Source: an uncultured Lachnospiraceae bacterium (GTDB lineage Bacteria; Bacillota; Clostridia; Lachnospirales; Lachnospiraceae). From it: DNA of 35,928 nt. The stretch spans positions 1 to 35,928 of the forward strand of contig CATLBW010000017.1 of assembly GCA_949879775.1 (NCBI GenBank), given 5' to 3'. Position 1 is the first letter of the stretch. Every line of letters starts with the position of its first letter. The notes below the pieces were generated by a model. It had not been told where the DNA came from. It worked only from the letters and a program-made list of their open reading frames with translations, and ran no database searches. Positions 9,027 to 18,448 of this stretch are shown in pieces. Made by a program: the position numbers and the translations under genes.

Positions 9027-9742
9027 AAACACATCAAAACAAACAAGACTACAGAACAGGAGGTACAGTCCAATCAAAACATAACGAACTACCCCATAAT
9101 TTAAGAAAGAGAGGTATAGTCCAAAGGGATATTAAGTTGATTCACCTCTGAACATATTGCAGAGGCACAGAAAGTTTCCAATGAATCTTTGGAAGACGTT
9201 TTACAAAAGCAGACGACATAACTTAGGTTTTAGCAATGGATTATTTGACTGCTGTTGATAGGAACTCAGATTTCTGGAATGGGAAATTACAATAAGGTTC
9301 TTCTCCCGGATGGAAATATTAACACTAGAATATTCCATGGAGGACAAGGAATGGTTCATCCCAAGCGATAACCGTCACATCCTTGATGGAACATATAGTA
9401 GGATATTACTAACGCAGAAGCATCCGACCTTGTATTTTCGGAATGGAGAAATCGGTGGGACGACTCATAAGCATAAAGTACCCAAAGCAGAAGCAGAGCA
9501 ATGAAATTTGCAGACGTAATAATTTCAGAAGAGGATTCAGCTACAAAAAAAGAGATATCAAAAGGAATCAAAGTTTTCATAACGAGTCCCTGAAATAGAA
9601 TGAAAAGTTAAAGTATGCACTTCCAGCCGGAAACGTTCAGATATGGATACATACAAAGAATTCAGCGGTATTAAAATTTCGGAAAGAAAATGGAAGATTT
9701 CAGAAAGAATGAGGGAAAAGTCCAATGGACAGTATATTTTAG

Positions 9743-9783
9743 AAGGCTGCATCAGATAATCAGATATCGATGCAGCCTTTTGC
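9743..9783 (+). terminator. Possible terminator hairpin ending the geneless transcript
   Basis: AAGGCTGCATC (9743-9753) pairs perfectly with GATGCAGCCTT (9769-9779) around a 15-base loop, and the stem runs into TTTTGC. The T tract is short, so efficiency is uncertain. On the minus strand it is followed by CTAAAATA, with no T run. Confidence 0.5.
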
Positions 9784-10050
9784 AGGCTTGTCGGGTTTGC
9801 CTAGTACAACAAATATTAAGTAATTGACATCTTCACTTGTCTAATTGTCCAGCTACTGCGTCAGAAAATCTAGCTGTACATCATAAGGCATCCTCCCGCA
9901 AGCGGGTCCCTCCTTGTGATAAACGCCACCGCTACACCGTCGATTTTCTTCCTTGTATCTGAATCAATTATCCTGCGTAAATATATCAAAGACTTAATTT
10001 TCGTTGTACTAGTAAAATGTATAACTTTTTTCGTTTTTACTTTTGTTGTT

Positions 10051-11493
10051 TTAATATGCCTTTCCCCAGTATACAAGTTTATGGGCTGGCCTGCCACAGC
10101 AGACACATACATCCGATACCGCCGCTTCCTCTTTGAGCGGCATACAGCGCGAGGTTGCCGTAGTATCTTCCTTTATCTTATTCTCACATTCCTCATCCCC
10201 ACACCACATTGCACGGATAAAACCAGGCTTATTTTCAACAGCATCTTTAAATGCTGCATACGTTTTCACATCTGATATATGGGATTCCAGATGCTTTTTG
10301 GCGCGCCCATACATGTCAGCTTGAATTTCTTGCAACAGTTTCCCAGCCGTCTCTGCCGCATCCCCCAATGCACACTCTATTTTCTCGCGGGTGTCACGGC
10401 GTACCAACACACACTTCCCTGCCTCGATATCTTTAGGCCCTAACTCTATGCGGACAGGAATCCCCCGCATTTCCTGTTCTGAGAACTTCCAGCCTGGGCT
10501 CTTCTCACTATCATCCATTTTCACGCGGATACCCGCCTTGCCTAAGACTCCTTTTAATTCTGCCGCTTTTTCAAGTACGCCTTCCTTATGCTGCTGGATA
10601 GGAATTACCATCACCTGCACAGGCGCAATCCTCGGAGGCAGCACAAGCCCCGAGTCATCCCCATGGACCATGATAATTGCCCCAATCAGGCGGGTTGTCA
10701 TGCCCCAGGAAGTCTGATGCACATACTGAAGCTTATTGTCACGATCCGTATATTGTATATCAAACGCCTTGGCAAAACCATCGCCAAAATTATGGCTAGT
10801 ACCGGACTGCAAGGCCTTGCCGTCATGCATGAGCGCCTCAATGGTATACGTCGCCTCCGCCCCAGCAAATTTCTCCTTTTCTGTCTTCCTGCCGCGAACC
10901 ACAGGCATCGCCAGGACTTCTTCGCAGAAATCGGCATATAGGTTCAGCATTTGGATGGTACGCTCCTCGGCCTCCTTTGCAGTGGCATGGGCCGTATGCC
11001 CTTCCTGCCACAAGAATTCCCTGGAACGCAAAAATGGCCTGGTTTCTTTCTCCCAGCGCACAACTGAACACCACTGGTTATAGCATTTGGGCAAATCCCG
11101 GTAGGACTGGATATCATTTGCATAGAAATCACAGAATAAGGTCTCAGAAGTCGGCCTGACGCACATCCTCTCCTGCAAGGGGCTCAATCCTCCATGCGTT
11201 ACCCAGGCAACCTCTGGCGCAAAGCCCTCCACATGGTCCTTCTCCTTCTGCAGCAAACTCTCAGGAATGAACATGGGCATATAAACATTTTCTACGCCTG
11301 TCTCCTTAAACCTTCTGTCCAACTCATTTTGGATGTTCTCCCAAATCGCATATCCTGCCGGCTTAATCACCATGCAGCCTTTCACGCTGGAATAATCAAT
11401 CAATTCCGCTTTCTTCACCACATCTGTATACCATTGTGCGAAATCATCTTCCATAGATGTGATGGCTTCTACTAACTTCTTGTCTTTCGCCAT
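10051..11493 (-). CDS. proS: Prolyl-tRNA synthetase (archaeal/eukaryal type)
   Basis: A class II aminoacyl-tRNA synthetase that charges tRNA-Pro with proline. The 480-residue length, the motif-2 region [18 protein letters not shown], and the absence of the inserted editing domain of bacterial-type ProRS mark the short archaeal/eukaryal form. This form also occurs in many Clostridia. The C-terminal domain has cysteine pairs (MWCGDEEC and CVCCGRPA) consistent with a bound metal, and the protein ends in the family-typical tyrosine (YWGKAY). The ATG at 11493 has a purine-rich stretch AAGGAG about 7 bases upstream. Expression is predicted to be controlled by the T-box leader just upstream. It appears to be the only gene of its transcript. 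Confidence 0.97.
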   Translation of the reverse strand: MAKDKKLVEAITSMEDDFAQWYTDVVKKAELIDYSSVKGCMVIKPAGYAIWENIQNELDRRFKETGVENVYMPMFIPESLLQKEKDHVEGFAPEVAWVTHGGLSPLQERMCVRPTSETLFCDFYANDIQSYRDLPKCYNQWCSVVRWEKETRPFLRSREFLWQEGHTAHATAKEAEERTIQMLNLYADFCEEVLAMPVVRGRKTEKEKFAGAEATYTIEALMHDGKALQSGTSHNFGDGFAKAFDIQYTDRDNKLQYVHQTSWGMTTRLIGAIIMVHGDDSGLVLPPRIAPVQVMVIPIQQHKEGVLEKAAELKGVLGKAGIRVKMDDSEKSPGWKFSEQEMRGIPVRIELGPKDIEAGKCVLVRRDTREKIECALGDAAETAGKLLQEIQADMYGRAKKHLESHISDVKTYAAFKDAVENKPGFIRAMWCGDEECENKIKEDTTATSRCMPLKEEAAVSDVCVCCGRPAHKLVYWGKAY

Positions 11494-11602
11494 AACTTTA
11501 TCTCCTTCATTTCCAAATTTGTGCGAATGCGCATATTATTTTTTATGCTATCAGGAAGATACTTTCACGCTTTAACGTGACATGACCTTTCCTAATCAAC
11601 AT

Positions 11603-11845
11603 AAAAAAACACCGGCATCCAAATCCCCATAGGGACCGGAATACCGGCGGTACCACCCTGATTAATGCACATTCGTCATTCTCCTCCATTGCCTTAACGC
11701 GGCTAGACGGCGCATCCTCATGCGCGGCTCCAAGGCGGGTTCTGAATATTGGTATGGGAAACCTCTCACCTGCGGTCTCCTCTCTGTGCATCTTCCTATC
11801 CATACTGTTCCTCTTCATCGCCTGATCCATATTTATCAACAGCTT
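11603..11845 (-). promoter_or_regulatory. T-box riboswitch leader of proS
   Basis: Reading the minus strand, a structured leader starts near 11845 with GAAGAGGAACAGTA and an AGAGAGGAGACCGC segment typical of T-box stem I. The hallmark T-box sequence AGGGTGGTACCGCCGG (11659-11644) pairs alternatively in the antiterminator. It is followed by a strong terminator (CCGG...CCC / GGGG...CCGG) with a run of seven T at 11609-11603. In GAACCCGCC (11742-11734) the CCC is a plausible proline specifier codon, which fits proS as the controlled gene. Uncharged tRNA-Pro would stabilise the antiterminator and switch proS on. The exact 5' end is uncertain. Confidence 0.9.
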
Positions 11846-11875
11846 GGCTATAACGGTTATTCTATGCCAATTCTT

Positions 11876-12907
11876 TCAGATTGTCAAGTAAATTTCCCGA
11901 ATCAGGATATAAGAAAGCGGCCCCAAGGCAAAACCCCACAAGCCATATATGCCAAGCCCCACATATATGCTGACAATGACAGACAAAGGATGCATGCCTA
12001 ATTTATTGCCAATAAGCTTGGGTTCCAGGATCTCTCGCAGCAGGCTGCATATCGTATAAATTACGGTATAAATCGCCGCCAGCATATATTTTCCCTGCAG
12101 CATTTCGATAAGGGCCCAGGGCACAAATATTGTCCCTGTCCCCAAAAATGGCATCGCATCGCAAAGCCCAATGCCGCATCCCGTCAGCAACGCATATTCA
12201 TTCCCTGACAGATACAGCCCTGCCACACAGACCGCGGTAATTATCAGCATAATAATCAACTGCGCCTTAATATAAGCGCCTCCCGCCTCATAGGTCCTCC
12301 GGCATACCCTAAGCCCCATTTGCCCAATAGGATGATGTTCTAAGGACACTCGTATTTTCCGATAATCTTTCAGGATTAGAACCGTGCTGATGATTATCAC
12401 AAAACAAATCCCTACCCATACAAACATACTTTTGGCATAAGAAATTGTGCCGTTCATCAACATCGGGACTACATTCGTTTTCATATGCTGCATAAGCCCC
12501 GGAATCTGCTTTTGCACATTATACTCAATAGTTTCTGCTCTTATGCCAGTAAAAACTTCCACCTGGCAGCAACATTCACGGAAAAGGTTCCCTGCCTGCT
12601 GCTTATAACCATCCAGGTTATCCACGACTGTCCTAATCTGCATTAATAACGTTCCCAGAAACAAGAACAACAAAAATCCGAGAACCAGAAACAGAATCCC
12701 CACCAATAAGGTCGACCAGACGCCCCTTTTCCATCTTAATTTTTCTTCCAGCTTTTCTACCAGTGGATTTAACAGCTTTGCCAGCAAAAATGCTATAAAA
12801 AAGGGGATTACCAGCGGCAGCAGCCAACGGAGGCAGACATAGACCGCCAGTGTAATCCCCAAAACTTTACCTATTTTCCGCATACTTTCTTTCATTTCAT
12901 TCCGCAT
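11876..12907 (-). CDS. AI-2E family membrane protein (YtvI-like)
   Basis: A polytopic membrane protein of the AI-2E family (PF01594), 343 residues long and of usual length. Hydrophobic segments lie near residues 16-45, 64-88, 160-178, 210-235 and 265-335. The conserved C-terminal region includes the DAMPFLGTGTI loop, the EPKLIGNKLGMHPL motif and a final hydrophobic hairpin. Family members transport small molecules or ions. The YtvI branch is linked to sporulation in Bacillus, and the spore-forming background fits that, but the substrate cannot be assigned. The chosen ATG has no clear ribosome binding site; the in-frame ATG at 12895 is also possible. It is the last gene of the minus-strand run starting at 15915, 27 bases after the pseudouridine synthase gene. 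Confidence 0.85.
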   Translation of the reverse strand: MRNEMKESMRKIGKVLGITLAVYVCLRWLLPLVIPFFIAFLLAKLLNPLVEKLEEKLRWKRGVWSTLLVGILFLVLGFLLFLFLGTLLMQIRTVVDNLDGYKQQAGNLFRECCCQVEVFTGIRAETIEYNVQKQIPGLMQHMKTNVVPMLMNGTISYAKSMFVWVGICFVIIISTVLILKDYRKIRVSLEHHPIGQMGLRVCRRTYEAGGAYIKAQLIIMLIITAVCVAGLYLSGNEYALLTGCGIGLCDAMPFLGTGTIFVPWALIEMLQGKYMLAAIYTVIYTICSLLREILEPKLIGNKLGMHPLSVIVSIYVGLGIYGLWGFALGPLSYILIREIYLTI

Positions 12908-12934
12908 GGAATCAGTATGCGCACATTTAATGCT

Positions 12935-13726
12935 TTATATTCCCTGTTTCGTTTCCTTTAGCGCCTGAAACAACATCCCCTGCGGCTCTGCAGAAAACTC
13001 CATCCTTTTACCTGTGACCGGGTGGGCAAAAGCTATTTGCACAGCACACAGCCCCACCGGGACAAAGCCTTGCACAGAGCCAGGATTGTATTTCCTGTCC
13101 CCTGCTAATGGATGCCCCGCATGTGCCATCTGCACCCGTATCTGATGATGGCGCCCTGTTTGCAGCCAAACCCGCACCAGGCTCCTATCGCCGCCCGAGC
13201 CTGGTGAAGCAGATGTCCCCCCACCTTCTTTGACAGGCTCATCCGCCTGGCCTGCCATGCTGTCCGTCTCATACAGCTTATCTGAGCCTTGCTGGCAAAT
13301 GACCTTTTCCACCTGATATCTAAGCTTCGCATATTTGGCGCCTGGCGTACCCTGCGCCACCACGGCGGAGATATTTGTCGTTTTATCTTGTAAAAGATAA
13401 TCCTCCAATATACCGGACGCCTCCGGAAATATCCCTTCCACCACAGCCAGGTAGCATTTATCCATGCTCCTTTCCCTGGACTGGCGGCTCAAGTCTGCCG
13501 CCGCCTGTTTATTGCGGGCAAATACCATAACCCCCTCCACCGGCTGGTCAAGGCGGTGCACAACGAAAACCTGCGTATTTCCCTCACCCTTATTTGCAAA
13601 ATAATTGCGCAAAAGGCTTACCATGTCCTGCTGCCCAAATTTAGGCGTATAGACCGGGATACCCGGCATTTTCCGGCAAACCACAACTGTGCTGTCTTCA
13701 TATAAGATTTCTAAATTTTTATACAT
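12935..13726 (-). CDS. RluA-family RNA pseudouridine synthase
   Basis: Converts a uridine in rRNA or tRNA to pseudouridine. The catalytic motif reads HRLDQPVEG, with the nucleophilic aspartate D60. The usual HRLDxxTSG has VEG in place of TSG here, a variation seen in some single-domain members. The C-terminal part has the conserved LQTGRHHQIRVQMAHAGHPL followed by GDRKY. There is no N-terminal S4 domain. Between about residues 150 and 185 there is a low-complexity insert rich in Gly, Ser and acidic residues that separates the two conserved halves. AAAGGAT precedes the ATG. It follows the response regulator gene by only 12 bases, so co-transcription is likely. The exact target uridine cannot be predicted. 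Confidence 0.9.
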   Translation of the reverse strand: MYKNLEILYEDSTVVVCRKMPGIPVYTPKFGQQDMVSLLRNYFANKGEGNTQVFVVHRLDQPVEGVMVFARNKQAAADLSRQSRERSMDKCYLAVVEGIFPEASGILEDYLLQDKTTNISAVVAQGTPGAKYAKLRYQVEKVICQQGSDKLYETDSMAGQADEPVKEGGGTSASPGSGGDRSLVRVWLQTGRHHQIRVQMAHAGHPLAGDRKYNPGSVQGFVPVGLCAVQIAFAHPVTGKRMEFSAEPQGMLFQALKETKQGI

Positions 13727-13738
13727 CAGATTATCCTT

Positions 13739-14428
13739 TTATACTTTAAAGCGGTAGCCAACTCCCCATATTGTCTCAATATACTGTGGCTTTGCCGTGT
13801 TTATCTCAATCTTTTCCCTGATTTTCTTAATGTGGACGGTCACTGTCGCAATATCTCCCACAGATTCTAAATCCCAGATTTTGCTAAACAATTCTTCCTT
13901 GCTGAACACGCGGTTCGGATTCTGCGCAAGGAAGGACAGGAGGTCAAACTCCTTGGTCGTAAACTGTTTCTCCTCCTCATTGACCCACACCCGCCTTGCT
14001 GTCTTATCAATCTTGAGCCCGCGGATTTCGATAATGTCATTTTCCTGGATATTGCTGTTGATAAGCCGCTCATACCTGGAAAGGTGCGCCTTTACCCTCG
14101 CCACAAGCTCGCTCGGAGAAAACGGCTTGGTAATGTAATCATCCGCCCCAAGCCCAAGCCCGCGGATTTTATCTATATCGTCTTTCTTCGCCGACACCAT
14201 CAAAATAGGCGTGTTCTTGTTCTCCCGAATCCTCTTACAAATTTCAAAACCATCTACGCCAGGCAGCATTAAATCCAAGATAAACATGTCAAACTCTTCA
14301 TTTAGCGCCCGCTCAAGCCCCTGGTCGCCGTCATTCTCAATATCCACATCAAAGCCGCTCAGTTCCAGGTAATCTTTCTCCAAATCAGCAATTGCCACTT
14401 CGTCCTCAATAATCAATACTTTGCTCAA
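13739..14428 (-). CDS. OmpR/PhoB-family response regulator
   Basis: A DNA-binding two-component regulator paired with the overlapping kinase gene. The receiver domain (1-118) has acidic residues E8, D9 and E10, phosphoacceptor D52 and K101 in YITKPFSP. The winged-helix effector domain (about 130-229) contains FTTKEFDLLSFLAQNPN and the typical end IETIWGVGYRFKV. The start codon is TTG at 14428, inside the kinase stop region (AATTGA). The strong Shine-Dalgarno GGAGG (14440-14436) lies within the last codons of the kinase gene, 7 bases upstream. This arrangement predicts translational coupling. Here the kinase gene precedes the regulator gene, the reverse of the more common order. Confidence 0.95.
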   Translation of the reverse strand: MSKVLIIEDEVAIADLEKDYLELSGFDVDIENDGDQGLERALNEEFDMFILDLMLPGVDGFEICKRIRENKNTPILMVSAKKDDIDKIRGLGLGADDYITKPFSPSELVARVKAHLSRYERLINSNIQENDIIEIRGLKIDKTARRVWVNEEEKQFTTKEFDLLSFLAQNPNRVFSKEELFSKIWDLESVGDIATVTVHIKKIREKIEINTAKPQYIETIWGVGYRFKV

Positions 14429-15915
14429 TTTATTACCTCCTGATATTTGCGAATCACAAAATACATAATTGTCCCCGTTCCCTCTTTGCTATTGGCCCAT
14501 ATCTTCCCCCCATGGTCTTCGATAATCTTCTTCACGATAGACAAGACGATGCCGCTCACCCCGGTAGAAGAATTCCTGGACGCGTCTGCACGGTAAAAAC
14601 GGTCAAATATATAGGGCAAATCTTTGGCCGGGATGCCCTTTCCGTTATCTTCAAATTCAATTTGAATAAAATCCCCCACATCGCGGATACGGATATTGAT
14701 AAACCCCTGCTCCTTATCAAGATATTTAATCGAATTGCTGATAAGGTTGTTAATCACTCGCCGAAGCTGTTCCGGGTCTGCAATAATCAACACATCCTTA
14801 TCTGCATAATCAATATAGTTGAGCCTGATATTCTTAGCCTCCAGGTCTAAGCCAACCTCTTCCACGCAATCCTCAAAATAATCTGCGACATTGATACGGC
14901 TGAAATTATAGGGAATGCGGTTGGTGTCAATCTTAGAATATAAGGTCAGCTCATTGATTAACGTATCCATCTCATTCGCCTTATTATAAATGGTGCGTAT
15001 ATACTTGTCCTGTTTCTCCGGCGTATCCGCCACTCCATCTATAATGCCTTCCACATAGCCTTTAATGGCGGTAATCGGCGTCTTCAAATCATGGGAAATA
15101 TTGCTGATAAGCACACGGTTTTCTTTCTCACCCGCCAGCTTCTCTTCCTCAGATTCCTTTAGCCGTACGCGCATCTCCTCAAAATTACGGCACAGCTCGC
15201 CAACCTCGTCCTTCCCGTCTGCCTCCACGGTAAAATCCAGGTTCCCAGCCTTGATATTTTCCGTCGCCACTTGAAGCTTATGGATGGGGTTAATAATCCC
15301 CTGGTAAATCCATACCGTCAGCATCCCCGCTGTAAATAACAAAATCAAGATAACGGAAATCATCAGGTCAATCAGGATTCCTTTTATGTCTGGAAGCAAC
15401 TGCTCCAAAGAAGTGATGATAAATACGCTGCCCTTGCCGCCGTCCCCAAAAGTGACGTCAATCTGCTTAATCAGTGCCTGTTCCTCACCCTCCATATAAA
15501 ACCCAGAGCCAGCGCTCTGCAAAACGTCGCTGTCATATTCCGGCAGGTTCTCTTTGAGCCTAAGGCTGGAAGCATCATCTCCGTCGTAAATTAATTCTTC
15601 CCCATTCCTTACAACCAGATAGGAATACCTTGACTCCAGCTCCTGGTTAATCGCGTCCAGATATTCCCGCTCCTTCAGCTTATCCGGCGTATCTTGCGCG
15701 ACTTTCTGTAATTTTTCATAAGTAGGCCTGGTAAAACGGCTGAGCGCCTCGAAAGAATTCACAAAATAATCATACGCATTGCCATCCGTATCATAAATCT
15801 GCCGCATGGCGCGCATTTGATATTTCCCGAACCCCCACATGGTAGCCCCTGCCAGCAGCACGGGCACTAATATGATAATAAAAAATGAAATAATCAGCCT
15901 TGTCCTTAACTTCAT
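14425..15915 (-). CDS. HAMP-domain sensor histidine kinase with unusual G2 box
   Basis: A membrane sensor kinase. Transmembrane segment 1 lies at about residues 8-28, an extracytoplasmic sensor region at 30-178, transmembrane segment 2 at 180-204 and HAMP at about 201-255. The HisKA phosphoacceptor is H275 in SNISHDLKTP. The ATPase domain has the N box (INNLISNSIKYL) and the G1 box DNGKGIP, then FDRFYRAD. The G2 box, normally GGSGLGL, reads GVSGIVL (about residues 452-458), so two conserved glycines are valines. ATP binding might therefore be altered. The gene is the first of a minus-strand run. A TATAAT (16026-16021, minus strand) about 105 bases upstream of the ATG is the best -10 candidate, but its -35 box is poor. 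Nothing else was found in 15916-16141. Confidence 0.92.
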   Translation of the reverse strand: MKLRTRLIISFFIIILVPVLLAGATMWGFGKYQMRAMRQIYDTDGNAYDYFVNSFEALSRFTRPTYEKLQKVAQDTPDKLKEREYLDAINQELESRYSYLVVRNGEELIYDGDDASSLRLKENLPEYDSDVLQSAGSGFYMEGEEQALIKQIDVTFGDGGKGSVFIITSLEQLLPDIKGILIDLMISVILILLFTAGMLTVWIYQGIINPIHKLQVATENIKAGNLDFTVEADGKDEVGELCRNFEEMRVRLKESEEEKLAGEKENRVLISNISHDLKTPITAIKGYVEGIIDGVADTPEKQDKYIRTIYNKANEMDTLINELTLYSKIDTNRIPYNFSRINVADYFEDCVEEVGLDLEAKNIRLNYIDYADKDVLIIADPEQLRRVINNLISNSIKYLDKEQGFINIRIRDVGDFIQIEFEDNGKGIPAKDLPYIFDRFYRADASRNSSTGVSGIVLSIVKKIIEDHGGKIWANSKEGTGTIMYFVIRKYQEVIN

Positions 15916-16141
15916 AACATTTCCCGAACCCCTGCCAAAATAATGTGTCCTTTGCCATAAATAATGAGCCGGACAGCCGTTGATTAACCAGAAAATAATC
16001 TTGCCGCCGACTCTATTTGTATTATATCAACCTTGCCGCAAAAATCCTATGGAAATTTTCTAAAAAATCTAAAATTTGTCTAAAATTATCGTCAACGGCA
16101 AAGCTATAACCAGAATCCGTATTTTATATCATGATTATAAA

Positions 16142-17506
16142 CTATATTCCCTCATTTATCACTTCCCATTTTGCATCATTCTTTTTCCTTGCAAGCACAA
16201 TGGCCCTATATAAACCACTGGGATTACTCGTTGTGTGAACTTCAAAAACAATAATATTTCCCAATTCATAGTCTTTGTGTTGTTGGTAGAGGGAATGGCC
16301 ATTATCCGCTATACGGTAATCCACAACCTCCCACGACAATTTACTTTGATAATATTCGGTTATTACTTGAAGCAAATCGTTTAATTCATCATCAGAAATA
16401 GCGTTTTTATAGTCTCCTTCCTTCATAGTTCCCCTTGAAACTTCTTTTTTTCCTTCGCCCGTTTTTCCTTTCGTATCATTTGTCACAATATTCTCAAACT
16501 CTCCTGTATTTCGGTTTATAAGTTCCGGCATCCCTATTCCATCATTACCACAAATGATATATTCTTTATTAAAATCACGCGGTTCAGCATTTGCATTTGC
16601 AATTTTTGCAGCATTTTTGCCGGCAAAATCGTATATATAAACCTCCATCAAGCCGTAATCATCCAGCGTACATACTAACATCTCATCTGTATGCATGATG
16701 ATCCGGTGAATATTTTCTTTCTCCATTAATACTGTTTTTTTGCCTGCATTAAAATCCTTTACTTGATACATCGTATCAAGATTGGCAACCAATAGTATAC
16801 TACCATCATCAAAAAATCCCAGTATTTCATCTTCAGGAAGGGAATACTTTTCAATTACGCCGTCTTCAAAACCGCATTTTACTAAAATTTCATTATCTCT
16901 TGTTTTAACAGCTACTCCTTCCCCAAAATGATACAAATAATGCGGACTGATATTTTCTATAAGTTGCTTTTGAGTATTATTTGTTAAATTTATCGCCAGC
17001 AAATTACAAACGCCCTCACCATTTTCTGCAATAAAATATAAATAATCATCAACAATTAACGCATCCGTGATAACTTTGCCATTATTATCGTATAGGATTT
17101 CACTATTGTTATTTTCCATGTCCACTTGTTGAATTTTACATCCTTCACCGATAAAGCCTTCACTGATAAAGATAACTTTATTTCGATAGACATTCGCACA
17201 GATATAATACGAATCCGACAGCAGTTTGCTTCTCGCGCCGGAATCCTTATTATCATTTAGATTGTATCGATACAGCCCACAAAAAACTTCCTCATCATTT
17301 TTTAATACGTAATCTTTGTAAAGCACAAAATCTTCCCCAAATGTACATTGATAGCAATGGGGCGTCTTTCCCAATAAAACTTCTTTACCGGACCTATCGT
17401 CATGATTGTCGCTATTATTATTGTTATGGTTAAAATAATACCATCCACCCAAAGCACAGGCAATCAATACCAGGCACAATCCTGCTGCAAATATTTTCTT
17501 GTTCAT
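16142..17506 (-). CDS. Membrane-anchored protein of unknown function, probable beta-propeller
   Basis: The N-terminus is a short basic stretch and a hydrophobic segment (about residues 5-25). LIAC at 14-17 could be a lipobox, but the following residues stay hydrophobic, so an uncleaved anchor is equally possible. A low-complexity Asn/Asp linker follows. The body (about 45-340) is a series of beta-rich repeats with recurring YRYNL, LYFI and ILLVAN-like strands, as in DUF5050-type or WD-like propellers. The final 90 residues form a separate domain beginning after a charged linker and ending in ARKKNDAKWEVINEG. AGGGGG precedes the ATG. I do not recognise a specific family. It lies downstream of another exported protein gene, separated by a hairpin with T tract. 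Confidence 0.7.
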   Translation of the reverse strand: MNKKIFAAGLCLVLIACALGGWYYFNHNNNNSDNHDDRSGKEVLLGKTPHCYQCTFGEDFVLYKDYVLKNDEEVFCGLYRYNLNDNKDSGARSKLLSDSYYICANVYRNKVIFISEGFIGEGCKIQQVDMENNNSEILYDNNGKVITDALIVDDYLYFIAENGEGVCNLLAINLTNNTQKQLIENISPHYLYHFGEGVAVKTRDNEILVKCGFEDGVIEKYSLPEDEILGFFDDGSILLVANLDTMYQVKDFNAGKKTVLMEKENIHRIIMHTDEMLVCTLDDYGLMEVYIYDFAGKNAAKIANANAEPRDFNKEYIICGNDGIGMPELINRNTGEFENIVTNDTKGKTGEGKKEVSRGTMKEGDYKNAISDDELNDLLQVITEYYQSKLSWEVVDYRIADNGHSLYQQHKDYELGNIIVFEVHTTSNPSGLYRAIVLARKKNDAKWEVINEGI

Positions 17507-17524
17507 GCAGTTATCCCCCTTAAG

Positions 17525-17575
17525 TATAAAACAAAGAATAGTTAAAATCTGATGAACAAACTCTAACTATTCTTT
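17525..17575 (-). terminator. Terminator or attenuator hairpin between two exported-protein genes
   Basis: On the minus strand AAAGAATAGTTA (17575-17564) pairs perfectly with TAACTATTCTTT (17544-17533) around a 19-base loop, followed by GTTTTATA. It ends only a few bases before the ribosome binding site of the gene at 17506, so it may act as an attenuator rather than a full stop. The stem is AT-rich, which weakens the prediction. Confidence 0.5.
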
Positions 17576-17659
17576 AGTCATAATCTTTACTTGGCCAAGA
17601 ACCAGCCATACGATAATCACATGCCTTCTGCAAAGAGGAGATAAGCCTCGCGGCATTCT

Positions 17660-17689
17660 CCAAGTATCCGCGCAAGCGCGGCTGCTTGG
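17660..17689. repeat. Nested GC-rich hairpin in the 3' UTR
   Basis: CCAAG / CTTGG form an outer stem and CCGCGC / GCGCGG an inner stem with an AA loop. The hairpin lies immediately after the stop codon of the gene ending at 17691. No T tract follows on either strand, so it may protect the 3' end of that mRNA rather than terminate transcription. Confidence 0.5.
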
Positions 17690-17690
17690 C

Positions 17691-18374
17691 TCATTGCTCA
17701 TGGATTAAACTTTCTGTATTTTGCTCAGCTTCTGCAAAATAAGCATCAGCTACCGAATAATCCAATTCTGAATCTGTATCAGAAAGACTGTACGCTCTCT
17801 CTTGGTTGGAATCAGCTTCAATCTCATTCCTTAAATCTGAATTCCCTAAAATTACCTCTTTCGCCATTATTGTCTCTATGTCGTCACAATCTAAATCCAA
17901 TACGCAATAGCCCTCTTCGGTCTTTGATAAAATAACTCGGTAAAGTGTCCCAACAGCACATTCTTCTTCAGCTTCCGGATAAGTAAAAGAATATTTTACA
18001 TATGCCATTGCCTCCATCCTATCTCCAGTTGAAGATACATCTTCCAATATTACTTCATTTAAGTTGACTTTTTCAATTCCGCCTAATAGTTTGTTATAAG
18101 TTTGTCGTTTGTTTACCAACTGCTTAGCTACAATATACCCTTTTACACTGGAAAAATCATCACTGGTATAATCCTTCTGGCTGTCCGCCCTGATGGTAGC
18201 CAATAAGTCTGAAAAGTAACTTTTCAAATAACCATAAACTTCCTCCCGCTCACTACCTTTTACGGCATTAGTTCCAGTATTAGCGTTAGCGATACTTGGC
18301 GAATCACACCTTACCAGAACTGATAACAGCAGCATTAGCGAAATACATTTTTTGATACATGATTTGAATTTCAT
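17691..18374 (-). CDS. Secreted protein of unknown function
   Basis: Starting at the ATG at 18374 the product has 227 residues. A basic N-terminus (KFKSCIKKC) and a hydrophobic core (ISLMLLLSVLV) make a Sec signal peptide, with a plausible cleavage after IANA. The mature part is acidic, with a two-layer alpha+beta feel (VYGYLKSYFSDLL, then AMAYVKYSFTYPEAEEE and YRVILSKTEEGYCVLDLDCDD). It ends in an acidic tail. The upstream in-frame ATG at 18413 would lie at the predicted transcription start, whereas 18374 has AAGGGGGG 7 bases upstream, so 18374 was chosen. A strong promoter lies at 18419-18448. I do not recognise the family. Confidence 0.75.
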   Translation of the reverse strand: MKFKSCIKKCISLMLLLSVLVRCDSPSIANANTGTNAVKGSEREEVYGYLKSYFSDLLATIRADSQKDYTSDDFSSVKGYIVAKQLVNKRQTYNKLLGGIEKVNLNEVILEDVSSTGDRMEAMAYVKYSFTYPEAEEECAVGTLYRVILSKTEEGYCVLDLDCDDIETIMAKEVILGNSDLRNEIEADSNQERAYSLSDTDSELDYSVADAYFAEAEQNTESLIHEQ

Positions 18375-18418
18375 TTGCCATCCCCCCTTGTCATAATTAT
18401 ACATGGTTAACAAGTTTT

Positions 18419-18448
18419 ATTATACAGTATTATTCCAATATTTGTCAA
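18419..18448 (-). promoter_or_regulatory. Consensus sigma-A promoter of the secreted-protein gene
   Basis: On the minus strand, TTGACA (18448-18443) and TATAAT (18424-18419) are both perfect, with an 18-bp spacer. Transcription would start near 18412, about 38 bases before the ATG at 18374. On the plus strand CATATGATA (18456-18464) resembles a mother-cell -10 box (CATANNNTA) for dpaA, but no good -35 accompanies it. Confidence 0.8.

Larger units (their letters stand above)
8767..10050. other. About 1.3-kb region without an intact gene
   Basis: No open frame here looks like a conserved protein. It contains a near-perfect plus-strand promoter (8998-9026), two copies of AGGTAYAGTCCAA (9061-9073 and 9112-9124), a small hairpin CCTCTG/CAGAGG (9145-9165), short open stretches in shifting frames between 9141 and 9593, and a terminator-like hairpin at 9743-9783. 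After that, 9790-10050 holds the sequence downstream of proS, including the small palindrome CCCGCAAGCGGG near 9896. The shifting frames suggest a decayed gene. A non-coding transcript is the alternative. I see nothing in 8767-8990. Confidence 0.6.

Noticed and set aside
9310..9504. 64-codon plus-strand frame in the geneless region
   Set aside because: Its sequence resembles no protein I know, and neighbouring short frames in other phases suggest chance or decay.
9870..10112. 80-codon minus-strand frame overlapping the end of proS
   Set aside because: It begins inside proS in another frame and has no own ribosome binding site. The part after proS (RRIIDSDTRKKIDG...) might be a relic but is too short to identify.
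11543..11839. 98-codon minus-strand frame upstream of proS
   Set aside because: It runs through the T-box leader and terminator, which explain the sequence better.
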